Below are positions 35,138 to 44,920 of a stretch of DNA of 48,130 bases, one piece after another. Position 1 is the stretch's first letter. Every line of letters starts with the position of its first letter. The notes beneath the pieces are model-generated. The model ran no database searches, was not told the origin of the DNA, and saw nothing but the letters and a program-made list of their open reading frames with translations. The position numbers and the translations under genes were made by a program. Source of the DNA: Bacteroidales bacterium (GTDB lineage: Bacteria > Bacteroidota > Bacteroidia > Bacteroidales > F082); the NCBI GenBank assembly GCA_016936355.1, contig JAFGYB010000047.1, positions 1-48,130 on the forward strand, given 5' to 3'.

Positions 35138-35914
35138 ATGATGAGATGGAACGTGTATAGAAAATTGGCAATTTTCCTATTGTTTTTCATGAGTGGAATT
35201 ATGTCCGCCATGGCACAATACGGACAATCTGCTGATAGTTCGCGATACTTCAACCCTATCACCGATGACATTACCAAGCGTCTCCCTCCTCTTGAAGTGT
35301 TGATTGATTCGGCGGCCTACAATTCACCCAGCGTCAAATACGAAGACCTGAAATCACAATATTACTATTTCGAAGAACTAACCGCTAAACGGGCCTGGTT
35401 AAACTACTTTTCTTTAAACTGGGACATGAATTTTGGTCGATGGGACTTCTGGGACCGCGACACTCAATATCATTTAGATTATTTTCATTCCTGGTCATGG
35501 CGTTCTAATTATGCAGCAGGTTTTTATATCCGGTTCCCACTTCAGGAATTATTTGACAGGCGAAACAACATCAACAAGCAAAAGAAATGGATTGAGATTT
35601 CGCAGATGCAGAAGGAAATCAACCGCCGATTCCTGGTGAATGAAGTGATCGATCATTACAATAACCTGGTTCAGTATCAAAATTACATTCGCATATACAA
35701 TGAATATCAAAACTTTACAATGATGCAGATGAGAATGGCCCAAAATGAATTTGTCAACGGGGAAATATCCACAGCTGAATATACCCGATTGAAGGAAATT
35801 CAAACCAGAGGCGCCATCAACTTTGAGCAGGCAATCGCTGAATTCAACAAAGAATACAAGCTATTGGAAGTTACGACCGGGATGAAGTTTAATCTGATAA
35901 ACATTTTGCGATAA
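35138..35914 (+). CDS. Half-size TolC-like outer-membrane protein
   Basis: A 258-residue secreted protein with a signal peptide (KLAIFLLFFMSGIMSAMAQ). A helical segment (LPPLEVLIDSAAYNSPSVK), a strand-rich centre (NWDMNFGRWDFWDRDTQY, AAGFYIRFPLQELFDRRNN) and long coiled helices (QKKWIEISQMQKEINRRFLV, MRMAQNEFVNGEISTAEYTR) follow. This is the pattern of one TolC/OEP repeat; normal family members have two repeats in about 430 residues. It has a strong ribosome-binding site GGAGG at 35127-35131. No frameshift remnant of a second half is visible before the next gene, 13 nt on. It would provide the outer-membrane exit for the polysaccharide, or a periplasmic collar. No Wza-type export protein is seen in the window. 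Confidence 0.75.
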   Translation: MMRWNVYRKLAIFLLFFMSGIMSAMAQYGQSADSSRYFNPITDDITKRLPPLEVLIDSAAYNSPSVKYEDLKSQYYYFEELTAKRAWLNYFSLNWDMNFGRWDFWDRDTQYHLDYFHSWSWRSNYAAGFYIRFPLQELFDRRNNINKQKKWIEISQMQKEINRRFLVNEVIDHYNNLVQYQNYIRIYNEYQNFTMMQMRMAQNEFVNGEISTAEYTRLKEIQTRGAINFEQAIAEFNKEYKLLEVTTGMKFNLINILR

Positions 35915-35927
35915 CTTGAAAGAATAG

Positions 35928-38849
35928 ATGGATTTTTTACATTTCATAAGGTTATTCAGAAGAAATATTGTCATATTGATTGGCTTTCCGTTGTTGCTGG
36001 CTATTGTGGTGTACTACTTTACCAGAAATAAGGAAAAGGTTTATCAGTCTGAGGCCGTTATTTACACCGGGATTACCACGGGGTATTCCATCGAATCAAC
36101 CACTCAGCGATCCACTGACTATTTCAGTACCAGTGCCCAGTTTGACAACATGATCAACCTTTTGAAATCCAGACAAACTGTGGTGGAAACCTCGCTTCGC
36201 CTGCTTTCTCAGGACTTGTCATTAGAACGATACAACCCTCAGTATATTTCAAGCGATAATTACGATAAGTTGCAGCGACTGATCCCGAAAAGAGTGAAAG
36301 ACCTGGTTGTTAAAAACAACCGATCGGGAATTGAAAGGGAAAGAGCCGAACAGATTTCCAACCTGCAAAAGGAAATTCGTTCTCTGGAAAATCAAATCAA
36401 TAAGAAGAAGAATATCGCGGCAAGAGAAATGACGGCCAACGGATCTCAACCCGTTGCCCATGTGGAAAGCGGTTTGTCAAAAAGCAATACTCAAGACGCC
36501 GGAACGAATTATGTTACCCACACCGTACTTCCCGGTGAATCAATCTCCTCTATTGCGAGCAAGTATGGTATTTCACGAGGTGAACTGCTGCAGTTGAATA
36601 ACTTGAGTTCCGGAAACCTTACTTCAGGTCAGCAACTCATTATCAAAAAGAACACGGCTACACCTTCAACTGAATTTTACACCGTACAGCCCGGTGAAAC
36701 TCTGTTTTCCATTGCCAAGAAATTCGGGGTAAACATCAACAAACTACGGGAGATGAATAACCTCTATAATCAGGAAGTAACTCCGGGGCAAAGGATTCTG
36801 ATTAACGACGGTATTACCAATTCAAATGATAATACCGATTACTACGGCTCAAAACAGGTATCCTCTGATATGAGTACGGACGATTCACAGGTTAATTCCG
36901 CGGCGTCGGATCAGCAAATGGCCAATGCCAACAACGGAAACAATATGTACAACTACGATAATATCTTTGTCAAAGATCCTATTGTACCCCCCGGAGTTTT
37001 AAAATCCGATTACGAAAAAACAGTCAATAATCTTCGTAGATATTACGTTTCAAGTGATACCAACTTCATTTATGGATTGCTGCATTACGGCGAGAACAAT
37101 CATTACAGCATCAACGCCATCAGCAACATCCAGATTTTCCGCATCAACAACAGTGACCTGGTAAAACTGACTTTTACATCGGATGATCCGGGTATATGTC
37201 AGCAGACTTTGAAGATCATCTCTACGGTCTTTATGAAAGACTATAAATCGCTACGAATCAATGAAACCGACCGGGTTGTTGAATATTTTCAACGTCAGGT
37301 AGATTCCGCAGACCGAAAACTTTCAGAAGCTGAAGACCGTTTACTGCAGTTCAACAAACGGAATAATATCATCAACTACTACGAGCAAAGTAAGGCCATC
37401 GCTGACCAAAAAGAAAAACTGGATTCCTATTACCAGGATCAGCAGATCAAACTCTCAGGTGCCGCGGCTACCCTTCAGCAGCTGGCTACCAAGATGACCG
37501 CCAAGGATTCCATTTTCCTGAAAAGCGACATCATCAACCAGAAGAAGAAACAACTGGCCACTATTTCTGAGAAAATCATTGTAAACCGGCTGGCTCAAAA
37601 CTACAACAGTCAGGTTGCAGCGCAGTTAAAGGATTTGACCCGGAGACAGCAGGAACTGCGCAATGAGATCAAACTGAACGTTGATCAGCTCTATCTGTAT
37701 GGTCATTCAACCCAGGGGGTCTCCATCAAAGATCTTTTGGATTCGTGGCTTACCAATACCATCAACTATACGGAAGCCCGTGCAGCATTGAAGGTGCTGG
37801 CCCAAAGAAAGCTGGACTTCATCCGTACCTATCAGAAAATGGCTCCTTTGGGTGCCATGCTGACCCGGATCGAACGCGAGATCAAAGTGGCTGAACAGGC
37901 TTATATCGAGTTGCTCAGGAGCCTCAACCTGGCCAAAATGAAACAGCAAAACCTGGAAATGTCTACCAACATTAAAGTGGTCGATCCTCCTTATTTCCCG
38001 ATCTCAGCCAATCCATCCCGGGCAAAATATATTGTCCTCGCATCCGGAGTAGGTGGTTTTATTTTGATCGCTTTCATAATCATCATGCTGGAATATTTCG
38101 ACACATCCACCCGGAACCCCAGCAAAGTGGTGGAACAAACAAAGATGCAACTGGCTGGTGCTTATCCCTACCTATCGTCGAAACACCTGGCCAATGAATT
38201 ATCACAGATATCCAACAGGCTGATCGATATGGTCATTCAGAATGTAAAACTGAATCTGTCCAAGCAGGATCCTGAACCGGTAAAACCTTACTTCATTCTG
38301 GTTTTCAGTACACAAAATCAGGTAGGAAAAACGCTGTTGTCCCAAAAAGTCATCAACCGTATGCGGGCTATGGGAGATAAGGTTTTGTATTTGAATTATA
38401 CCCATGAAAAAGGAGATGTACAGGAAGAAGATTACAACCAGTCGTATCATTATGAAATCAAAAACAATTTCATTGATGTAAAGAATCTACAGGAACTGGT
38501 TGACACCCGCTATCTAAGGAAAAACAATGTACCTTACGACTATATATTCCTGGAAATACCCTCCATCATCTACCACACCTATCCCATCAAGCTACTCTCT
38601 CAGGTGGATCTTGCATTGTATATCATTAAAAGTAACAACAGTTATACTAAAGCAGATAAAACAGCCATCAACCTCTATCGTGAGGCTGCAGGTAAAGATC
38701 CTATTGTGTTGCTGAATGAAGTAGAATTGTACAACCTGGAAGATTTGCTGACCGAATTGCCCAAAACCAAGCCCAGTATGGCAGACCGGTTAAGAGCTAT
38801 TTTAGCGTATCCTTCAAAATATAAAGTGGTGATTAAGAAAGAAAGATAA
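35928..38849 (+). CDS. Wzc-like polysaccharide co-polymerase with two LysM domains and degenerate kinase domain
   Basis: A 973-residue inner-membrane protein. It has a Wzz-type N-terminus with a first membrane helix (IVILIGFPLLLAIVVYYF, about 14-32) and a large periplasmic part with two LysM modules (about 195-240, TVLPGESISSIASKYGIS; about 250-294, YTVQPGETLFSIAKKFGV). Long coiled coils (about 440-650), a second membrane helix (YIVLASGVGGFILIAFIIIM) and a cytoplasmic P-loop domain follow. The P-loop reads FSTQNQVGKTLLS (K801, T802) without the usual first Gly. The Walker A' position reads VLYLNYTHEKGD, with no conserved Asp. The C-terminus has no tyrosine cluster, so autokinase activity seems lost. 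LysM suggests binding to peptidoglycan. The protein would control chain length and couple synthesis to export. Confidence 0.88.
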   Translation: MDFLHFIRLFRRNIVILIGFPLLLAIVVYYFTRNKEKVYQSEAVIYTGITTGYSIESTTQRSTDYFSTSAQFDNMINLLKSRQTVVETSLRLLSQDLSLERYNPQYISSDNYDKLQRLIPKRVKDLVVKNNRSGIERERAEQISNLQKEIRSLENQINKKKNIAAREMTANGSQPVAHVESGLSKSNTQDAGTNYVTHTVLPGESISSIASKYGISRGELLQLNNLSSGNLTSGQQLIIKKNTATPSTEFYTVQPGETLFSIAKKFGVNINKLREMNNLYNQEVTPGQRILINDGITNSNDNTDYYGSKQVSSDMSTDDSQVNSAASDQQMANANNGNNMYNYDNIFVKDPIVPPGVLKSDYEKTVNNLRRYYVSSDTNFIYGLLHYGENNHYSINAISNIQIFRINNSDLVKLTFTSDDPGICQQTLKIISTVFMKDYKSLRINETDRVVEYFQRQVDSADRKLSEAEDRLLQFNKRNNIINYYEQSKAIADQKEKLDSYYQDQQIKLSGAAATLQQLATKMTAKDSIFLKSDIINQKKKQLATISEKIIVNRLAQNYNSQVAAQLKDLTRRQQELRNEIKLNVDQLYLYGHSTQGVSIKDLLDSWLTNTINYTEARAALKVLAQRKLDFIRTYQKMAPLGAMLTRIEREIKVAEQAYIELLRSLNLAKMKQQNLEMSTNIKVVDPPYFPISANPSRAKYIVLASGVGGFILIAFIIIMLEYFDTSTRNPSKVVEQTKMQLAGAYPYLSSKHLANELSQISNRLIDMVIQNVKLNLSKQDPEPVKPYFILVFSTQNQVGKTLLSQKVINRMRAMGDKVLYLNYTHEKGDVQEEDYNQSYHYEIKNNFIDVKNLQELVDTRYLRKNNVPYDYIFLEIPSIIYHTYPIKLLSQVDLALYIIKSNNSYTKADKTAINLYREAAGKDPIVLLNEVELYNLEDLLTELPKTKPSMADRLRAILAYPSKYKVVIKKER

Positions 38850-38853
38850 AACC

Positions 38854-40281
38854 GTGGCTCATAATGTATTATCAAAAATACTTAAAAATAACAACTTCCT
38901 CTCACTGGCCAATAACGGTCTGGTAGCCGTATTCGGTTTTTTCGGATTTCTTCTTTTAGTTCGCAGTTTAAATACCAATGATTTCGGTAAATGGGTGCTG
39001 CTGATTACTACTGCCAATTTTATCGACATGATACGGTTTGGAATCACACGGACAGCCATCGTACGGTTTCTCGCCGGAGCCGATCCCGAAGAAGCCAAAA
39101 ATCTCATTGGATCCAATTACATCATCAATCTGATTTCAACTCTGATTATAGTGGCTATTGTCGTGGCTGCGAACAGGCTGTTTCCTCAGGAGATTCATGA
39201 TTCCGGATTTTCACTTTTTTTCCAGTGGTTTCCCCTGCTGGCCATCATTACTATCCCCTTCAATAATGCCCAATCTGTGCTACAGGCGAAGATGCGTTTC
39301 GACTATATTTTGTTGCTGCGCATCATTAATGTAGGTGGTTTTATGATCTTTTTGGTGTACAACTATTTCGTTTCACGGTATTCCATTCAAACCATCGTTT
39401 ATGCCTATCTGATCATAAACATACTGACCTCGCTGGTAGCCAGTCTGACCAACTGGGACGGCATTTTGCAACTATTCAGAGCCAGTGCTGTTACGAACAA
39501 GCAAATTCTCAATTTTGGCAAATATTCAACCGGTACTCTGATCGGCAGTAACCTGTTAAAAAGTGCCGATACTTTTATCATCGGGCTGAGCCCTTTTTTG
39601 GGAACAGCAGGGGTGGCTTTATACAGTATTCCGTTAAAGCTGACAGAGATTATTGAAATACCGTTGCGGAGCTATGCTATGACTGCTTTTCCCGGAATGT
39701 CAAAAGCGAGTATAGAGGGCAACAACGAAAAAGTTAAACAGATTTTTTACACGAATGCGGGTGGCATGACATTGTTGCTGATCCCGGTCATGGTGATCTC
39801 CTTTATTTTTGCTGATCAATTCGTGTATATTTTGGGGGGGCCGGGTTATGAATCTACAGCCTCTATTTTCAGAATTTTTTGTCTCTACGGCATGCTTTTA
39901 CCCCTGGATCGTTTCATAGGAGTAGCACTTGACAGTATCAATATGCCAAAATTCAACTTTTATAAAGTTGTGTATATGACATCTGCCAACATTGTTGGGG
40001 ATGCAGTTGTGGTTTTTGCTTTTTTGTATGTGGCCCTGAGTTACAGCACAACCAGCTTGCTTGCATCGGGACATAGTATTCTCTCAGTACTCGCACTGTC
40101 AAGAGCATTCACCGTCCAGACAGTTTTAGAAGGCGTTGCCTGGGTAACTATTCTGTTTACACTGATTGGTATTCTTGTTGGGTATTTTTATCTGAATCAA
40201 AAACTGAATATCCAGCTGCGTAAGGTGCTCTCAGGCGGAATCCAATTTTTGGGGCAATTTAATGTATGGAGAAAAAAATAA
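38854..40281 (+). CDS. Polysaccharide flippase (Wzx/MOP superfamily)
   Basis: A 475-residue integral membrane protein with about 12-14 helices. The N-terminal repeat unit (SLANNGLVAVFGFFGFLLLV, RSLNTNDFGKWVLLITTANF) is characteristic of PST/Wzx-type flippases. It would move lipid-linked repeat units from the cytoplasmic to the periplasmic face. The start is a GTG, 4 nt after the Wzc-like gene; no ATG gives the full first helix. The short gap implies translational coupling with the co-polymerase. Confidence 0.88.
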   Translation: MAHNVLSKILKNNNFLSLANNGLVAVFGFFGFLLLVRSLNTNDFGKWVLLITTANFIDMIRFGITRTAIVRFLAGADPEEAKNLIGSNYIINLISTLIIVAIVVAANRLFPQEIHDSGFSLFFQWFPLLAIITIPFNNAQSVLQAKMRFDYILLLRIINVGGFMIFLVYNYFVSRYSIQTIVYAYLIINILTSLVASLTNWDGILQLFRASAVTNKQILNFGKYSTGTLIGSNLLKSADTFIIGLSPFLGTAGVALYSIPLKLTEIIEIPLRSYAMTAFPGMSKASIEGNNEKVKQIFYTNAGGMTLLLIPVMVISFIFADQFVYILGGPGYESTASIFRIFCLYGMLLPLDRFIGVALDSINMPKFNFYKVVYMTSANIVGDAVVVFAFLYVALSYSTTSLLASGHSILSVLALSRAFTVQTVLEGVAWVTILFTLIGILVGYFYLNQKLNIQLRKVLSGGIQFLGQFNVWRKK

Positions 40282-40320
40282 AATACCAGCGGTAATTTTA
40301 CTAATTTTAACCTATAAATT

Positions 40321-41814
40321 ATGCTGGAATCACTGAAAGAAAAAACCGGTGCTGATAAACTACAGCATCCTCTGATATTGTCGGCAATGGTTGTGCTGAC
40401 AATCATCATTGGTATTGTTGTGGCCAAAGGAGGCATTAAGATTGCGGTTGCCTTTCTCTTCCTCGGCCCTGCTATTTTCTATGTGAACCGTCTCTTTATA
40501 AATCCTGTCATTGGGATTTATTCCATTCTTTTTATGGCGTTTACAGCCATCGGATTAACCCGGTACATTCAGGGTGTACCTCTTGGATTGAGTATTGACT
40601 TTTTGCTGGTGCTCACCATCGTTGCTACTTTTTTCAGAAACTTTTATACCAAACTGGATTTATCGCAACTTAATCGTGATATTGTTTACCTTCACATAAT
40701 ATGGTTTGCATACGCCATCCTGGAATTCTTTAACCCATTGGCATTGAGCAGAACTGCCTGGTTTTATGCCATGAGGGGGGTTGCTCTCTATCCCCTTTTG
40801 ATGATCCCGCTGGGTTTCCTTATTTTTAACCGTCTGAGGCATTTGTACGGCTTTCTCATTTTTTGGGGAATCTTTTCTCTTTTGGCCAGCTTAAAAGGAC
40901 TCCAGCAACAATATTTGGGGCTGGATTATGCGGAGCAATACTGGTTGAATACAGTGGGAGCTATTACCCACATTATCAACGGGAAGTTGCGTATTTTCTC
41001 CTTCTTTAGTGATGCAGGCCAGTTTGGTGCAGCCCAGGGGGCTGCCGGTATTGTATTTGCCGGTGTAGCGGCATCCATGAAACGGCCTGGAGACAAGATC
41101 TTTTTCCTCATCGTCTCCGGATTGTCTTTCTGGGGGATGATGCTCTCCGGTACGCGTGGTGCCATGATTGTACCGGCATTGGGTGGAGTTACTTATGTTA
41201 TTCTTTCCAAAAGAACACAGATAATGATCATCGGGGGGATTACTCTTGCATTGATATACGTATTCTTTGCCTATACTTATATCGGAGACAGCAGCTACAC
41301 GATAGCGCGAATGCGTACTGCTTTTCATCCGGAGCAGGATGCCTCCTATCAGGTGCGTCTGCAAAACCGGAAAATCCTGCAGGAGTATCTGTCCAGCAAA
41401 CCTTTTGGTGGCGGTATTGGTTCGGCAGGTAACTGGGGGCAACGATTTTCACCGCAGGGCTTCCTCGCCAATGTGGCTACCGATAGCTGGTATGTCCAGA
41501 TTTGGGCAGAACAGGGCCGGGTTGGGCTGCTTTTGCACCTGTTTATCCTGATGTATATTATGTTTAAAAGCTTCTACCTGATCATGGCCAAAGTAAAATC
41601 CAAAGAACTAAGCAACATCCTGGGAGCCTTACTGGGAGGCTTTGTGGGTATAATGGGTGCTGCCTATGGTAACGGTGTGTTGGGGCAGATGCCGACCGGT
41701 ATTTTATTGTACTTGAGCTGGACATTTATGTTCTCTGCCCAGCAACTGCAAAGGGAATATGATGAAAGGGTCGCGCAGGGATTGTCTCCCTGGTCCCTGA
41801 AACCAAAAGATTAA
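40321..41814 (+). CDS. O-antigen ligase/polymerase family membrane protein (Wzy-like)
   Basis: A 497-residue protein with about ten membrane helices and a large periplasmic loop near the C-terminus containing AFHPEQDASYQVRLQNRKIL and KPFGGGIGSAGNWG. This layout is that of the Wzy_C/WaaL family, in which Arg and Gly residues of that loop form the active site. With a flippase and a Wzc-like co-polymerase beside it, the most likely role is polymerisation of repeat units at the periplasmic face. A ligase role is possible. Starts 39 nt after the flippase. Confidence 0.85.
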   Translation: MLESLKEKTGADKLQHPLILSAMVVLTIIIGIVVAKGGIKIAVAFLFLGPAIFYVNRLFINPVIGIYSILFMAFTAIGLTRYIQGVPLGLSIDFLLVLTIVATFFRNFYTKLDLSQLNRDIVYLHIIWFAYAILEFFNPLALSRTAWFYAMRGVALYPLLMIPLGFLIFNRLRHLYGFLIFWGIFSLLASLKGLQQQYLGLDYAEQYWLNTVGAITHIINGKLRIFSFFSDAGQFGAAQGAAGIVFAGVAASMKRPGDKIFFLIVSGLSFWGMMLSGTRGAMIVPALGGVTYVILSKRTQIMIIGGITLALIYVFFAYTYIGDSSYTIARMRTAFHPEQDASYQVRLQNRKILQEYLSSKPFGGGIGSAGNWGQRFSPQGFLANVATDSWYVQIWAEQGRVGLLLHLFILMYIMFKSFYLIMAKVKSKELSNILGALLGGFVGIMGAAYGNGVLGQMPTGILLYLSWTFMFSAQQLQREYDERVAQGLSPWSLKPKD

Positions 41815-41820
41815 ATACCT

Positions 41821-42762
41821 ATGTCTGACAAAAATCAATCATTTCCGCTTGTATCCGTTGTAACGGTGAACTTTAACCAGTCGGCTGTTACCTGTGAATT
41901 TCTGGAATCAATCGGGAAGATTTCCTATTCTAACATTGAGATTTTTGTCGTTGATAACGCTTCTGTCAGAGACAATCCTGCCCTCATCAAAGAAAAATAT
42001 CCCAAGGTTCATTTCATCCAGACCAAAACAAACCTGGGTTTTGCCGGAGGAAATAACGCGGCACTCCCCTATTGTAAGGGGAAGTATGTACTTTTTATCA
42101 ACAACGATACAGAAGTACCCCCTTCGTTTTTGGAACCGCTGGTGGATGTGCTGGAAAGAAATCCCGATGTGGCAATGGTTAGCCCAAAGATCCACTATTT
42201 CCACTCGCCGGAGACCTTTCAGTTTGCCGGCTTTACTCCCATCAACCCGATAACCATTCGGAATTTTGCCATTGGATTTGGAGAAAAAGACAAGGGACAA
42301 TACGACACAACCGTAGAAACCGGTTCCATTTTTGGTGCTGCCATGCTGGTTTCTATGAAAGTGATCAAAGAAGTGGGAATGATGACGGAACAGTTTTTCC
42401 TTTATTATGAAGAGCACGACTGGGCCGAACACATCAAAAAAGCAGGATACAAAATTTATTATACCGGAAAATCACTGGTGTTGCATAAAGAGTCTATTTC
42501 TACTGTAAAAGATAGCCCCTTTCAGACATTTTTTCTCACCAGAGGACGGATTTTATATGCCCGCCGAAACAACCGTGGGATTACCAAAATATTGAGTCTG
42601 TTATACCTCTATCTGATAGCCGTTCCCAAACAGGCGCTGATGTTTTTGTTCAAAGGAAGAATGAGTTTGATGGGAGCTACTTTTAAAGCCGTTTTCTGGC
42701 ACTGGACCCATCTGAATAATCGGGATGGTCTGCCCCAATTAATACAAAAGAAGAATTTATGA
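41821..42762 (+). CDS. Glycosyltransferase family 2 (rhamnosyltransferase-like), copy 1
   Basis: A 313-residue cytoplasmic GT-A enzyme: VSVVTVNFNQSAVTCEFLES, VVDNAS, LGFAGGNNAALPYCKGKYVLF, NNDTEVPPSFLEPLVD (DXD-like), GSIFGAAMLV and FFLYYEEHDW (catalytic-base region). The set is typical of WbbL-like transferases that build repeat units. It is paralogous to the gene at 43991 and is followed, with an ATGA overlap, by a membrane GT2. The sugar donor and acceptor are unknown. Confidence 0.92.
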   Translation: MSDKNQSFPLVSVVTVNFNQSAVTCEFLESIGKISYSNIEIFVVDNASVRDNPALIKEKYPKVHFIQTKTNLGFAGGNNAALPYCKGKYVLFINNDTEVPPSFLEPLVDVLERNPDVAMVSPKIHYFHSPETFQFAGFTPINPITIRNFAIGFGEKDKGQYDTTVETGSIFGAAMLVSMKVIKEVGMMTEQFFLYYEEHDWAEHIKKAGYKIYYTGKSLVLHKESISTVKDSPFQTFFLTRGRILYARRNNRGITKILSLLYLYLIAVPKQALMFLFKGRMSLMGATFKAVFWHWTHLNNRDGLPQLIQKKNL

Positions 42763-43994
42763 TACAATATTTACAAGGGTTGGCATGGGTGATTGAAGGA
42801 ATATTCTTTGTCTTTTTGGCATTGGCCACATTGTATATATTTATCTATGCTGTAGCAGGAATCTTTTACAGGCAGAAAAGATTGGATACTGTATCAAAGG
42901 TCAGGAAGTTTGCCGTATTGATTCCCGGTTACAAAGAAGATTCGGTTATTGTTCATGTTGCAAAACAGGCAACGCTCCAGGACTATCCCAAAGATAAATA
43001 TGAAGTCATAGTCATTGCAGACAGTTTTCAGCCTCAAACCCTGGAGGCATTGAAAAGATTTCCCATTCGGGTAGTCGAAGTAAGTTTTGAAGTCAGTAAA
43101 AAATCAAAGGCACTGAATCAATGCATGAAGGTGATTGGTGATGACTACGATGTTGCTTTTATTCTGGATGCTGACAACATCATGGAACAAGATGTATTAA
43201 GCAAGATCAATGCGGCATTCGACAAGGGATACAGCGCCGTTCAGGGGCACCGGACAGCCAAGAATCTGAATTCCAGTTTTGCCATACTGGATGCCGTCAG
43301 CGAAGAGATCAACAATCATATTTTCAGAAAAGGACACCGAGTGCTGGGTATTTCTTCCGCATTGATCGGTTCAGGAATGGGCTTAAACTACAAATTATTT
43401 AAGGAAACCATGGCCACCGTCGATTCTGTGGGGGAAGACAAAGAAGTGGAACTTAAGATCATCAAGCAGGGATATACCATAGACTATGTTCATGATGCTG
43501 TAATATATGATGAAAAGACACAGCGTTCGGATGCCTTTGTGAATCAACGACGCAGGTGGCTGGCCGCTCAGTTAAACTATTTTCGGACCCATTTTGCTGA
43601 TGGATTAAAGGAATTAATTTTGCGGGGTAATTTCGACTACTTCGACAAAGTAATTCAGATGGTACAACCCCCCAGAATATTGCTGAGCGGCGTTTTGTTC
43701 CTGATTTTTGTCTTCACAGCCCTCATTGAATTCATTCCCATCAAAATACTGGATACTTGGGTCTTTCCCGGTTTTTATGCCTGGCTCATCCTTTTTCTGG
43801 GGGCGGCAGTATCTATCGGACTGTCGGTTCCCAAACGGCTGTACAATAAAAAAACATTCAGGGCATTGCTTTCCTTGCCCTACGGTTTTATCCTGATGTT
43901 TATCAGCCTGTTAAAATTCAGGGGTGCCATGCAAAAATTCCTGCATACGGAACATTCCCATGTTGATGAAGATCAAAAAGAAAAAAAATCATGA
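42759..43994 (+). CDS. Membrane glycosyltransferase family 2, copy 1
   Basis: A 411-residue protein with an N-terminal membrane helix (GIFFVFLALATLYIFIYAVA), a GT2 catalytic domain (FAVLIPGYKED, KSKALNQCMK, DVAFILDADNIMEQ, VGEDKEVELK, and the QRRRW signature in FVNQRRRWLAAQ) and two to three C-terminal helices. The D, DxD, ED and QxxRW residues are those of processive-type enzymes (cellulose and hyaluronan synthase relatives). Here it probably adds one residue to a lipid-linked oligosaccharide, given the Wzx/Wzy context. It overlaps both neighbours by 4 nt (ATGA) and is paralogous to the gene at 44917. Confidence 0.9.
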   Translation: MIQYLQGLAWVIEGIFFVFLALATLYIFIYAVAGIFYRQKRLDTVSKVRKFAVLIPGYKEDSVIVHVAKQATLQDYPKDKYEVIVIADSFQPQTLEALKRFPIRVVEVSFEVSKKSKALNQCMKVIGDDYDVAFILDADNIMEQDVLSKINAAFDKGYSAVQGHRTAKNLNSSFAILDAVSEEINNHIFRKGHRVLGISSALIGSGMGLNYKLFKETMATVDSVGEDKEVELKIIKQGYTIDYVHDAVIYDEKTQRSDAFVNQRRRWLAAQLNYFRTHFADGLKELILRGNFDYFDKVIQMVQPPRILLSGVLFLIFVFTALIEFIPIKILDTWVFPGFYAWLILFLGAAVSIGLSVPKRLYNKKTFRALLSLPYGFILMFISLLKFRGAMQKFLHTEHSHVDEDQKEKKS

Positions 43995-44920
43995 GTGCGC
44001 GAAGAAAACATTATCCGCTGGTTTCGCTCATCACAGTGAACTTCAATCAATCGGAAGTGACCTGCGCACTTATTGAGTCTTTGAACCGGATAACCTATCC
44101 CAATCTGGAAGTCATCGTTGTGGACAATCATTCCACAGAAGATGATCCCACAAGTATCAAACAGCGGTTTCCCAATATTGTACTGATCCAAAACCCGATC
44201 AATTATGGCTTTGCTGCCGGCAATAACTACGGATTGATGCGGGCCCGGGGAGAATACGTACTGCTGTTGAACAACGATATTGAAGTGCCGCCCGATTTTT
44301 TGGAACCCTTGGTAGAGTTACTGGAGACAAATCAGGATATTGGTGCCGTCAGTCCGAAAATTAAATTTTATTACCAGCCCGATACGATCCAGTATGCCGG
44401 ATATACAACCATCGACAAATTGACCATGCGGAATACTTCCATTGGATACTGGGAAAAAGACAAAGGACAGTATAACGATGAAAGGGAAACGGCTTATGCC
44501 CACGGAGCAGCCATGCTGGTTCCAATGCGTGTGGTTAAGGAAATCGGCCTGATGTCTTATATTTTCTTCCTTTACTACGAAGAAGCTGACTGGTGTGCCC
44601 GTATTTCCAGCGCCGGATACAAGATTTATTATTCCGGAAAGTCCTATGTATTGCACAAGGAATCCGTTTCAACCGGGAAAATGAGCAGCCTTAAAATTTA
44701 TTATCAGAACCGGAACCGTATCGTATTTATGCGCCGCTCCCTCAAAGGGGCAGAATATACCAAGGCGCTCCTCTACCAGTTGCTAATCGCCATACCCAAG
44801 AATGCGTTTAAGTTTCTTTTAAAAGGAAAAATCAGTTATTTCATAGCTTACTACCGTGCCATTGGATGGCACATTGGCCATGTTTTTTCTCCGGAAATCC
44901 ACGAAAACCCAATGCTATGA
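43991..44920 (+). CDS. Glycosyltransferase family 2 (rhamnosyltransferase-like), copy 2
   Basis: A 309-residue paralogue of the gene at 41821, alignable end to end: VSLITVNFNQSEVTCALIES, VVDNHS, YGFAAGNNYGLMRARGEYVL, NNDIEVPPDFLEPLVE, AHGAAMLVPM and FFLYYEEADW. I estimate roughly half of the residues are identical, so the duplication is old and the two copies probably differ in sugar or acceptor. It overlaps the preceding and following genes by 4 nt each. Confidence 0.92.
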   Translation: MSARRKHYPLVSLITVNFNQSEVTCALIESLNRITYPNLEVIVVDNHSTEDDPTSIKQRFPNIVLIQNPINYGFAAGNNYGLMRARGEYVLLLNNDIEVPPDFLEPLVELLETNQDIGAVSPKIKFYYQPDTIQYAGYTTIDKLTMRNTSIGYWEKDKGQYNDERETAYAHGAAMLVPMRVVKEIGLMSYIFFLYYEEADWCARISSAGYKIYYSGKSYVLHKESVSTGKMSSLKIYYQNRNRIVFMRRSLKGAEYTKALLYQLLIAIPKNAFKFLLKGKISYFIAYYRAIGWHIGHVFSPEIHENPML

